64,000 nt of DNA from Delphinus delphis (GCF_949987515.2 NC_082683.1:102535918-102599917); one strand, 5' to 3'; numbered from the stretch's first letter, positions 48,168 to 60,889 are shown. The notes: generated by a model not told the origin, from the letters alone. A program made the numbers and translations.

Positions 48168-50088
48168 GTTTTCTAATAATAGCTTTATTGAGATATGGTT
48201 AACATACCATAAATTTCACCCATTTAAAGTGTCAATTCAGTGGTTTTTAGTATATTCACAGATATATATTGTACAACCATCAGTAGTATCTAATTCTAGA
48301 ACTTTATAATCACTCCAGAAAGCAAATTCTGTACCCGTTAGTAGTCACTCCCTCTACTTTCTATTCCTAGCCCCTGGCAACCACTAATCTCCTTTGTATC
48401 TTTATAGATTTGCCTTTTTGGACATTTCATATGATTTGAAGCATATACGTGGGCTTTTGTGACTGGCTTTTTTGCTTAGCAAAATCTTTTCAAGGTCCAT
48501 CACATTATATCATGTATCAATCCTTCATTCCTTTTTATGGCTGAATAATATTCCAGTGAGAGGATATACCACACTTTGTTTAGCTCTTCATCAGTTGATA
48601 GACCTTTAGATTGTTTCCACCTTTTGGCGATTATGAATAATAATATGCTGACATAAACATTAGCGTACAAGTTTTTGTGTGGACATAAGTTTTCATTTCT
48701 CACCTAGGAGTGATGCTGGATCATATGGTAACTCTCTTTAATTCTTTGAGGAACTGCCAAATTGTTTTCCAAACCAGCTGCACCATTTTACATTCGCACC
48801 AGCAGTGTGTAAGGGTTCCAGTTTCTCTACATTCTCACTAGTTATTATTTTCCATCATTTTTATTATAGCCAACCTAGTGGATGTGAAGTAGTATTTCAT
48901 TGTGGTTTTAATTTGCGTTTCCTTAATGACTGTTGATGATTAGCAGCTTTTCATATAGTTATTGGTCATATGTGTATCCTCTCTGGAGAAATGTCTATTC
49001 AAACCATTCGCCCATTTTTAAATTGATTTGTCTTTTTATTGTTGGCTAGTAGAGCTTTTCATAGTTTGAATACAAAAGTCCCTTAACAACATATGTGATT
49101 TGAAAATATCTTCTCCTACTCTGTAGTCTTTTCACTTTCTTAATTGTGTCCTTTGAAGCACCCAAGTTTTTAATTTTGATGAAGTCCAATTTATCTATTT
49201 TTTCTTTTTGTTGCTTGTGTTTTTGGTGTCATATCTAAGAAAACATTGCCTAACCCAAGGTCGTGAAGATTTACACCTATGGTTTCCTTTAAGAGTTTTA
49301 CAGTTTTAGCTCTTACATTTAGGGCTATGATCCATTTTGAGTTAATTTTTGTGTGTGGTATGAAGAAAGGATTCAGCTTTATTCTTTTGCATGGGAATAC
49401 CTAGTTGTCCTGGCACCATTTGTTGAAAAGTCTGTTCTTTCCCCCATTGACTTGTCTTGGTACACTTGTCAAAAATCATTTAACCATGAATATAAGAGTT
49501 TATTTCTGGACTCTCAGTTCTATTCTGTTGATCCTTATGTCTTTTCCTATACCAGAACCACATTGTTAAATTGCTGTAGCTTTCTAGCAAGTTTTGAAAT
49601 CAGTGTGAGCCTTCCAGCTTTGTTCTTTTTCAAAATTGTTTTGGCTATTCTGGGTCCCTTGCATTTCCAGATGAATTTTAGGATCAGTTCATTAATTTCT
49701 GCAGAAAAGACAGCTGGGACCTTGATAGGGATTGTGTTGAATCTGTAGATCAGTTTGGAGAGTATTACTGTTTAACAATATTGTTTTCTAATCCATGAGC
49801 ATGAGATGTCTTTCCATTTATTTGGATCTTTTAAAATTGCTGTCAGTGATGTTTGTAGTTTTCAATGTACAGATGTTGAACTTCTTTCATTAAATTTATC
49901 CTAGGTATTTTATTCTTTTTGATGCTATCATAAATTAATTGCTTTCCTAATTTCCTTTTCAATTTGTTCATTGCAAGTGTATAGAAACACAATCGACTTT
50001 TATAAATTGGTCTTGTATCCTCCAACCTTGCTGCACTTGTTTATTAGTTCTAATAGTTTTTTGTTGTTGTTGACTACTTAGGCTTTTT
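48168..50088 (-). mobile_element. Second old L1 (left piece)
   Basis: This inverted older L1 begins with atagctttattgagatatgg and passes through the 3' UTR into the ORF2 C-terminal region (ccattttgagttaatttttg; ttctgttgatcc). It is broken at 50088 within the 15-base ctacttaggcttttt and resumes at 59110. Confidence 0.85.
50074..50088. repeat. Target-site duplication, left copy
   Basis: ctacttaggcttttt, identical to 59110-59124. It bounds the 9-kb L1-B plus flanking block on the poly-T side. Confidence 0.88.
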
Positions 50089-50092
50089 TTTT

Positions 50093-50450
50093 ATGATATC
50101 ATTTATATGTGGAATCTAAAAAATAATACAAATGAATCTATATATAAAACAGAAACAGACTCACAGACATAGAAAATAAACTTATGTTTACCAAGGAGGA
50201 AAGGGAGAGGGGGAGGGATAAATTAGGAGTATACAATTAATAGATACAAACTATTGATACTATACATAAAATAGATAAGCAACAATGATTTATTATATAG
50301 CATAGGGAACTATATTCAATATTTTGTAATAACCTATAATGGAAAATAATCTGAAGAAAACATATATAACTGAATCACTTTGTTGTACACCTGAAACTCA
50401 CAATATTGTGAATCAACTATACTTCAATTCTAAAAAATGCAAAAAAAAAA
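50093..50450 (+). mobile_element. L1 3' end inside the transduced block
   Basis: This L1 3' UTR is in plus orientation: tatgatatcatttatatgtg, catagggaactatattcaat, tgaatcactttgttgtacac, then poly-A at 50438. It has no target duplication of its own at the left edge, consistent with being cut by the transcript end. Confidence 0.8.
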
Positions 50451-51299
50451 AATTAACAAGGAGTAAGTACCAGTATTCTTCCATAATCTAATAGGCTGCT
50501 TTGTGTAGAAACTTCTAGGTATAAGAAAATTGTAACTGAAGTCATTCTTTTAAGTCTTAGAAATGGAATATAAGTGTTTGTCCTTAGCTTTGAAGAGCAG
50601 TATAAAACTATGTCCCTGAAAATGGCTTAGTAATAAGATTTATTCATTCAGTTATTCATTCATTCATTCACATTTTAAATTCAACAAATAGTTATTTGGG
50701 ACATTCTATGTGCGTAATACCATACTAGGGGATGCGGAGGATACAAAGATGTATAAAACAAGATGTCATTCCTCACAGAGTTTACAATCCAGCTGGGAAA
50801 ATAAAATTTGTGCACAATTAACTAGACTGCAATGTAATATATGACCTAAGGAAATTTTTTCAATTTGATAAAACCAACTTCACTGAGCACTTGTGTTCCT
50901 ATGTTTTACTAGGTCCTAAGAATACAAATATGAATACAACACTTGTAATACAGAAAAAGTCTTGGATTCAAGTTGGTCGTTATAAGGAATGACTGTGTAG
51001 CACTTAAAGCTTGAGGAAGAAGCAAGTTTCTTATCATCAGAGGCGTGATTCATAGGCTGGTGGTGACATTTGGCGAATATAGAGAGAAGGACTTAAAACA
51101 CAAGCTGATTGGTCACAGTATTTGACCATTACATTCTTTCCGATCTTGAGAGTTTAAAATTTTGTGCTTCTTTCAAAGGTAGACAGGTATTTCAGAAATT
51201 CTCAAGTCATCACGTGTCTGCTCCAGATTTAGATGGAGTCTTCCTCCTATAGTGGAGTTGAAACATTTCTTTAGAAGTACTAGTACTTGTGGGTTTTTT

Positions 51300-51624
51300 T
51301 AATATAAATTTATTTATTTATTTTTGGCTGCATTTTGTCTTCATTTCTGCACACAGGCTTTCTCTAGTTGCGGCGAGCAGGGGCTACTCTTTGTTGCGGT
51401 GTGAGGGTTTCTCATTGTGGTGGCTTCCCTTGTTGCGGAGCACAGGCTCTAGGCTCGTGGGCTTCAGTAGTTGTGGCTCGTGGGCTCTACAGCGCAGGCT
51501 CAGTAGTTGTGGCGCACGGGCATAGATGCTCCGTGGCATATGGGATCTTCCGGACCAGGACTCAAACCCGTGTGCCCTGCATTGGCAGGTGGATTCTTAA
51601 CCACTGTGCCACCAGGGAAGTCCC
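51300..51624 (-). mobile_element. Long CHR-type SINE
   Basis: This is the longer CHR variant (about 320 bp) on the minus strand, from a tttatttatttattttt tail and ggctgcattttgtcttcatt to gccaccagggaagtcc. It lies within the transduced block and may have arrived before or after the L1-B insertion. Confidence 0.9.
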
Positions 51625-52487
51625 CTAATCAGTGTTTTTAAACATAGTGAGTCCCATCAGCCCAGAGGACACTGTTTGTGTGGTCATTTTTTTTTAATAA
51701 AAAGTAATTGTATTCTTTTTTTTTATAACAAAGTGAATCAGTTATACATATGTTCCCATATGTCTTTCCTCTTGCATCTCCCTCCCTCCCACCCTACCTA
51801 TCCCACCCCTCTAGGTGGTCACAAAGCACCAAGTTGATCTCCCTGTGCTATGCGGCTGCTTCCCACTAGCTATCTGTTTTACATTTGGTAGTGTATATAT
51901 GTCCATGCCACTCTCTCACTTTGTCACAGCTTACCCTTCCCCCTCCCCATATCCTCAAGTCCATTCTCTAGCAGGTCTGTGTCTTTATTCCCATCTTACC
52001 CCTAGGTTCTTCATGACATTTTCTTTTTTTCTTAGATTCCATATATATGTGTTAGCATACAGTATTTGTCTTTCTCTTTCTGACTTACTTCACTCTGTAT
52101 GACAGACTCTAGGTCCATCCACCTCACTACAAATAACTCAGTTTCATTTCTTTTTATGGCTGAGTAATATTCCATTGCATATATGTGTCACATCTTCTTT
52201 ATCCATTCATCCGATGATGGACACTTAGGTTGTTTCCATCTCCTGGCTATTGTAAATAGAGCTGCAGTGAACATTTTGGTACATGACTCTTTTTGAATTA
52301 TGGTTTGCTCAGGGTATATGCCCAGTAGTGGGATTGCTGGGTCATATGGTAGTTCTATTTGTAGTTTTTTAAGGAACCTCCATACTGTTCTCCATAGTGG
52401 CTGTACCAATTCACATTCCCACCAGCAGTGCAAGAGGGTTCCCTTTTCTCCACACCCTCTCCAGCATTTATTGTTTCTAGATATTTT

Positions 52488-52488
52488 A

Positions 52489-52519
<31 letters not shown>

Positions 52520-52782
52520 GGCTGTGTTGGGTCTTCATTTCTGTGCCAGGGCTTTCTCTAGTTGCGGCAAGTGGGGGCCACTCTTCATCGCGGTGCGCAG
52601 GCCTCTCACTATCGCAGCCTATCTTGTTGCGGAGCACAGGCTCCAGACGCGCAGGCTCAGTAATTGTGGCTCACGGGCCTAGTTGCTCCAGGGCATGTGG
52701 GATCTTCCCAGACAAGTGCTCGAACCCGTGTCCCCTGCATTGGCAGGCAGATTCTCAACCACTACGCCACCAGGGAAGCCCC
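52488..52782 (-). mobile_element. CHR-type SINE inside L1-B
   Basis: This long-variant SINE lies on the minus strand, ending gccaccagggaagccc. A 16-bp duplication with one mismatch, tgtttctagatatttt, lies at 52472-52487 and 52783-52798. Confidence 0.92.
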
Positions 52783-53816
52783 TGTTTCTAGATTTTTTGA
52801 TGATGGCCATTCTGACCAGTGTGAGATGATATCTCATTTTAGTTTTGATTTGCATTGCTCTAATGATTAATGATGTTGAGCATTCTTTCATGTGTTTGTT
52901 GGCAGTCTGTATATCTTCTTTGGAAAAATGTCTATTTAGGTCTTCTGCCCATTTTTGGATTGGGTTGTTTGTTTTTTTGTTATTGAGCTGCATGAGCTGC
53001 TTGTAAATTTTGGAGATTAATCCTTTGTCAGTTGCTTCATTTGCAAATATTTTCTCCCATTCTGAGAGTTGTCTTTTGGTCTTGTTTATGGTTTCCTTTG
53101 CTGTGCAAAACCTTTGAAGTTTCATTAGGTCCCATTTGTTTATTTTTATTTTTATTTCCATTTCTCTAGGAGGTGGGTCAAAAAGGATCTTGCTTTGATT
53201 TATGTCAAAGAGGGTTCTGCCTATGTTTTCCTCTAAGAGTTTGATAGTTCCTGGCCTTACATTTAGGTCTTTAATCCATTTTGAGATTATTTTTGTGTAT
53301 GGTGTTACAGAGTGTTCTAATCTCATACTTTTACATATAGCTGTCCAGTTTTCCCAGCACCACTTATTGAAGAAGCTGTCCTTTCTCCACTGTACATTCC
53401 TGCCTCCTTTATCAAAGATAAGGTGGCCATATGTGCGTGGGTTTATCTCTGGGCTTTCTATCCTGTTCCATTGATCTATGTTTCTGTTTTTGTGCCAGTA
53501 CCATACTGTCTTGATTACTGTAGATTTGTAGTATAGTCTGAAGTCAGGGAGCCTGATTCCTCCAGCTCTGTTTTTTGTTCTCAAGATTGCTTTGGCTATT
53601 CGGGGTCTTTTGTGTTTCTATACAAATTGTGAAATTTTTTGTTCTAGTTCTGTGAAAAATGCTAGTGGTAGTTTGATAGGGATTGCATTGAATCTGTAGA
53701 TTGCTTTGGGTAGTAGAGTCATTTTCACAATGTTCATTCTTCTAATCCAAGAACATGGTATATCTCTCCATCTATTTGTATCATCTTTAATTTCTTTCAT
53801 CATTGTCTTATAATTT

Positions 53817-53872
53817 TCTGCATACAGGTCTTTTGTCTCCTTGTCTTTTCTGCATACAGGTCTTTTGTCTCC
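53817..53872. repeat. Short direct duplication in L1-B ORF2
   Basis: The 24-base text starting tctgcatacaggtcttttgt occurs at 53817-53840 and 53849-53872. The 32-base spacing is not a multiple of three and breaks ORF2. The L1-A copy lacks it. Confidence 0.85.
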
Positions 53873-56243
53873 ATATTCCTAGATATTTTATTCTTTTTGT
53901 TGCAGTGGTAAATGGGAGTGTTTTCTTGATTTCACTTTCAGATTTTTCATCATTAGTGTATAGGAATGCCAGAGATTTCTGTGCATTAATTTTGTACCCT
54001 GCTACTTTACCAAATTCATTGATTAGCTCTAGTAGTTGTCTGGTAGCATCTTTAGGATTCTCTATGTGTAGTATCATGTCATCTGCAAACAGTGACAGCT
54101 TTACTTCTTCTTTTCCGATTTGGATTCCTTTTATTGCCTTTTCTTCTCTGATTGCTGTGGCTAAAACTTCCAAAACTATGTTGAATAAGAGTGGTGCGAG
54201 TGGGCAACCTTGTCTTGACCCTGATCTTAGTGGAAATGCTTTCAGTTTTTCACCATTGAGGACGATGTTGGCTGTGGGTTTGTCATATATGGCCTTTATT
54301 ATGTTGAGGAAAGTTCCCTCTATGCCTACTTTCTGGAGGGTTTTTATCATAAATGGGTGTTGAATTTTCTCGAAAGCTTTCTCTGCATCTATTGAGATGA
54401 CCATATGGTTTTTCTCCTTTAATTTGTTAATATGGTGTATCACATTGATTGATTTGCATATATTGAAGAATCTTTGCATTCCTGGAATAAACCCCACTTG
54501 ATCATGATGTATGATCCTCTTCATGTGCTGTTGGATTCTGTTTGCTAGTATTTTGTTGAGGATTTTTGCATCTATGTTCATCAGTGATATTGGCCTGTAG
54601 TTTTCTTTCTTTGTGATGTCTTTGTCTGGTTTTGGTATCAGGGTGATGGTGGCCTCATAGAATGAGTTTGGGAGTGTTCCTCCCTCTGCTACATTTTGGA
54701 AGAGTTTGAGAAGGATAGGTGTTAGCTCTTCTCTAAATGTTTGGTAGAATTCGCCTGTGAAGCCATCTGGTCCTGGGCTTTTGTTTGTTGGAAGATTTTA
54801 ATCACAGTTTCAATTTCAGTGCTTGTGATTGGTCTGTTCATATTTTCTATTTCTTCCTGATTCAGTTTTGGCAGGTTGTGTGTGCATTTCTAAGAATTTG
54901 TCCATTTCTTCCAGGTTGTCCATTTTATTGGCATAGAGTTGCTTGTAGTAATCTCTCATGATCTTTTGTATCTCTGCAGTGTCAGTTGTTATTTCTCCTT
55001 TTTCATTTCTGATTCTATTGATTTGAGTCTTCTCCCTTTTTTTCTTGATGAGTCTGGCTAATGGTTTATCAATTTTGTTTATCTTCTCAAAGAACCAGCT
55101 TTTAGTTTTATTGATCTTTGCTTTCGTTTCCTTCATTTCTTTTTCATTTATTTCTGATCTGATCTTTATGATTTCTTTCCTTCTGCTAACTTTGGGGTTT
55201 TTTTGTTCTTCTTTCTCTAATTGCTTTAGGTGCAAGTTTAGGTTGTTTATTTGAGATGTTTCCTGTTTCTTAAGGTAGGATTGTATTGCTATAAACTTCC
55301 CTCTTAGAACTGCTTTTGCTGCATCCCATAGGTTTTGGATTGTCGTGTCTCCATTGTCATTTGTTTCTAGGTATTTTTTTATTTCCTCTTTGATTTCTTC
55401 AGTGATCACTTCGTTATTAAGTAGTGTATTGTTTAGCCTCCATGTGTTTGTATTTTTTACAGATCTTTTCCTGTAATTGATAACTAGTCTCATAGCGTTG
55501 TGGTCGGAAAAGATACTTGATACAATATCAATTTTCTTAAATTTACCAAGGCTTGATTTGTGACCTGAGATATGATCTCTCCTGGAGAATGTTCCATGAG
55601 CACTTGAAAAAAATGTGTGTTCTGTTGTTTTTGGATGGAATGGCCTATAAATATCAACTAAGTCCATCTTTTTTAATGTATCATTTAAAGCTTGTGTTTC
55701 CTTATTTATTTTCATTTTGGATGATCTGTCCATTGGTGAAAGTGGGGTGGTAAAGTCCCTTCTATGATTGTGTTACTGTCGATTTCCCCTTTTATGGCTG
55801 TTAGTATTTGCGTTATGTATTGAGGTGCTCCTATGTTGGGTGCATAAATATTTACAATTGTTATATCTTCTTCTTGGATCAATCCCTTGATCATTATGTA
55901 GTGTCCTTCTTTGTCTCTTCTAATAGTCTTTATTTTATAGTCTATTTTGTCTGATATGAGAATTGCTACTCCAGCTTTCTTTTGGTTTCCATTTGCATGG
56001 AATATCTTTTTCCATCCCCTCACTTTCAGTCTGTATGTGTCTCTAGGTCTGAAGTGGGTCTCTTGTAGACAGCATATATATGTGTCTTGTTTTTATATCC
56101 ATTCAGCCGATCTGTGTCTTTTGGTGGGAGCATTTAATCCATTTACATTTAAGGTAATTATCGATATGTATGTTCCTATTCCCATTTTCTTAATTGTTTT
56201 GGGTTTGTTATTGTAGGTCTTTTCCTTCTCTTGTGTTTCTTCC

Positions 56244-57137
56244 CTAGAGAAGATCCTTTAGTATTTGTTGTAAAGCTGGTTTGGTGGTGCTGAACTCTCT
56301 CAGCTTTTGTTTGTCTGTAAAGCTTTTGATTTCTCTATCAAATCTGAATGAGATCCTTGCTGGGTAGAGTAATCTTGGTTGTAGGTTTTTCTCCTTCATC
56401 ACTTTAAATATGTCCTGCCAGTCCCTTCTGGCTTGCAGAGTTTCTGCTGAAAGAAGAGCTGTTAACTTTATGGGGATTGCCTTGTGTGTTATTTGTTGTT
56501 TTTCCCTTGCTGCTTTTAATATGTTTTCTTTGTATTTAATTTTTGACATGTTGATTAATATGGGTCTTGGCGTGTTTCTCCTTGGATTTATCCTGTATGG
56601 GACTCTCTGTGCTTCCTGGACTTGATTAACTATTTCCTTTCCCATATTAGGGAAGTTTTCAACTATAATCTCTTCAAATATTTTCTCAGTCTCTTTCTTT
56701 TTCTCTTCTTCTTCTGGAACCCCTATAATTCGAATGTTGGTGCGTTTAATGTTGTCCCAGAGGTCTCTGAGACTGTCCTCAGTTCTCTTCATTCTTTTTT
56801 CTTTATTCTGCTCTGCAGTAGTTATTTCCACTATTTTATCTTCCAGGTCACTTATCCGTTCTTCTGCCTCATTTATTCTGCTATTGATCCCTTCTAGAGT
56901 ATTTTTAATTTCATTTATTGTATTGTTCATCGTTGTTTGTTTCAACTTTAGTTCTTCCAGGTCCTTGTTAAATGTTTCTTGCATTTTCTCTATTCTATTT
57001 CCAAGATTTTGGATCATCTTTACTATCATTATTCTGAATTCTTTTTCAGGTAGACTGCCTACTTCCTATTCATTAGTTAGGTCTTGTGGGTTTTTATCTT
57101 GCTCCTTCATCTGCTGTGTGTTTCTCTGTCTTCTCAT
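56244..57137 (-). pseudogene. L1-B ORF1 remnant
   Basis: ORF1 encodes the nucleic-acid chaperone of L1. The start ATG is at 57137-57135 (MRRQRNTQQMKEQDKNPQDL). A TAG at codon 24 (57068-57066) interrupts it; from Met-37 (57029) 261 codons are open. They show the coiled coil (FNKDLEELKLKQTTMNNTIN, LEGINSRINEAEERISDLED), the RRM-like core (LRDLWDNIKRTNIRIIGVPE) and the C-terminal domain (QARRDWQDIFKVMKEKNLQP, LLYPARISF). Apart from the one stop, it is intact. Confidence 0.9.
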
Positions 57138-59109
57138 TTTGCTTATCTTACTGTGTTTGGTGTCTCCTTTTTGCAGACTGCAGGTTCGTAGTTCCCATTG
57201 TTTTTGGTGTCTGTCCCCAGTGGCTAAGCTTGGTTCAGTGGGTTGTGTAGGCTTCCTGGTGGAGGGGACTAGTGCCTGTGTTCTGGTGGATGAGGCTGGA
57301 TCTTGTCTTTCTGGTGGGCAGGTCCACGTCTGGTGGTGTGTTTTGGGGTGTCTGTAGACTTATTATGATTTTAGGCAGCCTCTCTGCTAATGGGTGGGGT
57401 TGTATTCCTGTCTTGCTAGTTGTTTGGCATAGGGTGTTCAGCACTGTAGCTTGCTGGTCAGTGAGTGAAGCTGGGTGCTGGTGTTGAGATGGAGATCTCT
57501 GGGAGATTTTCACCCTTTGATATTACATGGAGCTGGGAGGTCTCTTGTGGACCAGTGTCCTGAAGTTCGCTCTCCCACCTCAGAGGCACAGACAGCACTG
57601 ACTCCTGGCTGCAGCACCAAGAGCCTTTCATCCACACGGCTCAGAATAAAAGGGAGAAAAAGTAGAAAGAAGATAAAAGAAAAGAAAATAAAGTAAGATA
57701 AAATAAAAAATAATTATTAAGAAAAATTTTTTTAAATAGTAAAAAAAAAAACAATAAATCGGACGGATAGACCCCTAGGACAAATGGTGAAAGCAAAGCT
57801 ATACAGACAAAATCTCACACAGAAGCATACATATGCACACTCACAAAAAGAGGAAAAGGGGAAAAAATCATAAATCTTGCTCTCAAAGTCCACCTCCTCA
57901 ATTTGGGATGATTCGTTGTCTATTCATGTATTCCACAGATGCAGGGTACATCAAGTTTATTGTGAAGCTTTAATCCGCTGCTTCTGAGGCTGCTGGGAGA
58001 GATTTCCCTTTCTCTTCTTTGTTCTCACAGCTCCCAGGGGCTCAGCTTTGGGTTTGGCCCCGCCTCTGCGTGTAGGTCTCCGGAGGGCGTCTGTTCTTCG
58101 CTCAGACAGGACGGGGTTAAAGGGGCCGCTGATTCGGGGGCTCTGGCTCACTCAGCCCGGGGGGAGGGAGGGGCACGATGTGGGACGAGCCTGCGGCGGC
58201 AGAGGCCAGCGTGACGTTGCGCCAGCCTGAGGTGCACCGTGCGTTCTCCCGGGGAAGTTGTCCCTGGATCACGGGACCCTGGCAATGGCGGGCTGCACAG
58301 GCTCCCCGGAAGGGGGGTGTGGATAGTGACCTGTGCTCGCACACAGGCTTCTTGGTAGCGGCAGCAGCAGCCTTAGCGTCTCATGCCCATCTCTGGGGTC
58401 CGTGCTGTTAGCCGCGGCTCACGCCCGTCTCTGGAGCTCCTTTAAGCGGTGCTCTTAATCCCCTCTCCTCGCGCACCAGGAAACAAAGAGGGAAGAAAAA
58501 GTCTCTTGCCTCTTCAGCAGGTCCAGACTTTTCCCGGGCTCCCTCCCAGCTAGCCGTGGTGCACTAACCCCCTGCAGGCTGTGTTCATGCCGCCAACCCC
58601 AGTCCTCTCCCAACCCCAGTCCTCTCCCGGCGCTCCGACCGAAGCCTGAGCCTCAACTCCCAGCCCCGCCCACCCCGGCGGGTGAGCAGACAAGCCTCTC
58701 GGGCTGGTTAGTGCTGGTCGGCACCGATCCTCTGTGCTGGAATCTCTCCGCTTTGCCCTCCGCACCCCTGTTGCTGCGCTCTCCTCCGCGGCCCCGAAGC
58801 TCCCCCCCCTCTGCCACCCACAGTCTCCGCTCACAAAGGGGCTTCTAGTGTGTGGAAACCTTTCCTCCTTCACAGCTCCCTCCCACTGGTGCAGGTCCCG
58901 TCCCTATCCTTTTGTCTCTGTTTATTCTTTTTTCTTTTGCCCTACCCAGGTACGTGGGGAGTTTCTTGCCTTTTGGGAGGTCTGAGGTCTTCTGCCAGCG
59001 TTCAGTGGGTGTTCTGTAGGAGTTGTTCCACGTGTAGATGTATTTCTGATGTATCTGTGGGGAGGAAGGTGATGTCCGCGTCTTACTCTTCCGCCATCTT
59101 CCCCCCGGC
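57138..59109 (-). promoter_or_regulatory. L1-B 5' UTR with internal promoter region
   Basis: A nearly 2-kb 5' UTR with a CpG-dense distal half (58010-59100) and an A-rich stretch on one strand at 57645-57770. L1 5' UTRs hold an internal promoter and often an antisense promoter (established for human and mouse L1). Activity here is untested. Confidence 0.75.
59091..59100 (-). promoter_or_regulatory. YY1-like site at the L1-B 5' end
   Basis: On the minus strand the sequence is aagatggcgg, ten bases inside the element start. A YY1 site at the same place sets transcription start in human L1, so a similar role is likely. Confidence 0.65.
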
Positions 59110-59124
59110 CTACTTAGGCTTTTT
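59110..59124. repeat. Target-site duplication, right copy
   Basis: ctacttaggcttttt, identical to 50074-50088 and followed by aaatat. The TTTTT/AAA junction is a good L1 endonuclease site for a minus-strand insertion. Confidence 0.88.
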
Positions 59125-59520
59125 AAATATAGGATCATGTGATCTATTGATACAAATAGAGATGGTTTTATTTCTTCTATTCAGTTTTACTAAATGCCTT
59201 CTAATTATTTTTCTTGCCTAATTGCCCTGGCTAGAATCTAGTACAGTGGTGAATAGTAGTGACACAAGTGGACATCCTTTTCTTGTTCCTGATCTTAGGG
59301 GGAACTTTCCCCGTGAAGTATCTTTTACCCTTAAGTATCATGGTCACTGTGGGTTTTTCATAGACACCAAATATTGAGTTGAGGAAGTTTTCTTTCATTC
59401 CTAACCTGTTGAGCGTTTTTATCACGATGAAGTGTTGGGTGTTGTCAAACGCTTTTTCTGTGACTATTGAGATTCAGATGACTATGTGTGGTTTTTGCCC
59501 TTTATCTGTGTATCTGTTTT
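59125..59520 (-). mobile_element. Second old L1 (right piece)
   Basis: ORF2 text of the old L1 resumes after the 9-kb insertion: ttctattcagttttactaaa, tgccctggctagaatctagt, ttcttgttcctgatcttagg, tcaaacgctttttctgtgac. It fades near 59520. Confidence 0.8.
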
Positions 59521-60889
59521 ATTGCCTATAGGATTTTATTCCAATTTGTTTTACATTCGTTATTTGATGTTTCTTTAAAACTGTGTTTAGAAAGAGGGGA
59601 GACATAAAATCTTTCGTATGTATTTCTAGGTGAGGAATGGGAATTGAATCTATTTCTCAGTTCTTTAAATCTCCACATAACAGATGAAATCACTGTAGCT
59701 TACAGGTTGAATAGACTGCCTCAGGTTTTTGCTTTGTTTAATCCACGGAGTTGTCATGGCCAGTTCACAGTTTAATTAAGAGGAGCTGCCATCAAATCCA
59801 GCACCCAGCACAATGCCGTAGCCCCGAATAGCTCCAAGGAAACATTGGCTTGATACTGAGAGCCTTTACTTCCTAAAAATTAGCAGCACACGGTAAAACG
59901 CATGTAACGAAGAGATCCTTCCTGGTGTCCACCTCTCTGTCCTCTGCTTTCAGGACACTTGCCTCTTGGTACGCGGACTGTGTTCCCCAAGGGGTCCTAC
60001 TGAGTTGTAACTTCTACTGATTCAAAGTATGAGGAGGAATAATATGGTTTAAATGTGATGATGTGAAGGACTTTGGCCTTTTAAAAGAAGAATAATAAAG
60101 TTTTTCTCCTTAACAGAGAAGTTTGAAAATACAGTAAAATACACAGAAGAATCACCCATAATCTTACCAGAGACTGTTAATTGGTGGTATTCGTCTTCCT
60201 AGAATTTTTCCCTTGCACGTTTTCTTCATAACTTTGAAATCAGGCTGTATATGCAATTTTATGAACTGCTTTCTGCCCTCCCCCACCATTATAAGATAAG
60301 CATTTTCCGTGTTATAAAAAATTCTAGGTAAATACCAACTTTAATGACTACACTTGCTAGAATTTGGTTAACCATTATCCTGTTGATGGACATGCCGACA
60401 GTCTGTAGTTTTGGCTTTCACAAAAATACTGTCATTTACAACCTTTTGTTAGGGGCGAGAGTTGGAGCATGGTTTGTGTCAATGTTTGTGTTTAAATGCT
60501 AAGTGGTCCATGTACTCTGCCGACTAGGAATCCAGGGACATGTAGTGACTCTGGTTGTTCACTTAAATTATCTGTGCTGTAGTTTGTCATCTGTGAAGTT
60601 AACCAGACACATCCCCTCAAGAAAACAGCATTACCACAGAAATTGACCATAATAAAAATATTTCTAAGCCTGGGATAATGACCCACATTAACAGTGAGTT
60701 GTTCATTTCGTTCGAAGGAAATCCACTACTGTGAATAGTTCACAATGCAGGCTTTTTCCCTGGTCCTTGTCTGCATGGTGAGCATGGCACAAATGCTCTG
60801 TTGTTCCCACGGCCATGAGGGGAAATGAGAACAGTAACTTGTGACCTAGAAGGCATTTTGGATTTTTTTTGGAAATATAAAGAAAGTGA

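Larger units (their letters stand above)
50089..51712 (-). mobile_element. Putative 3'-transduced sequence carried by L1-B
   Basis: About 1.6 kb lies between the left target duplication and the internal 3' end of L1-B. It holds a plus-strand L1 3' end (50093-50450), about 850 bases with a LINE-2-like part (50640-50770) but no other known repeat, and a CHR SINE (51300-51624). On the minus strand it ends with tataaatgatatcat then an A run, so TATAAA may have served as polyadenylation signal. The reading as transduction is an inference from the outer duplication. Confidence 0.7.
52020..56180 (-). pseudogene. L1-B ORF2 remnant (endonuclease, reverse transcriptase)
   Basis: The endonuclease part has ICCLQETHF, but a TAA at 56093-56095 precedes it in the same frame. 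54816-55733 encodes the end of the endonuclease ([12 protein letters not shown]) and the linker. 53808-54581 encodes the reverse transcriptase with [27 protein letters not shown] and an intact FADD box (54078-54089). A 32-bp-offset tandem repeat at 53817-53872 shifts the frame. The C-terminal zinc-knuckle region ([20 protein letters not shown]) is at 52188-52433. A SINE splits the C-terminal part. Confidence 0.88.
51713..59109 (-). mobile_element. L1-B: full-length L1
   Basis: A 7.4-kb minus-strand L1. Read on the minus strand it starts gggggaagatggcggaag (59109 downward) and has a CpG-rich 5' UTR (57138-59109), ORF1, ORF2 and a 3' UTR ending at an A run at 51713-51721. About 45 bases at the usual 3' UTR end are missing, so the internal A run follows ctttgttat. 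A SINE (52488-52782) interrupts ORF2. Both ORFs carry stops, so it is no longer autonomous. Confidence 0.88.

Noticed and set aside
58010..59100. The CpG-rich block as a host gene promoter or first exon
   Set aside because: Its sequence order is that of an L1 5' UTR and ends at the L1 start next to a target duplication, so it belongs to L1-B.
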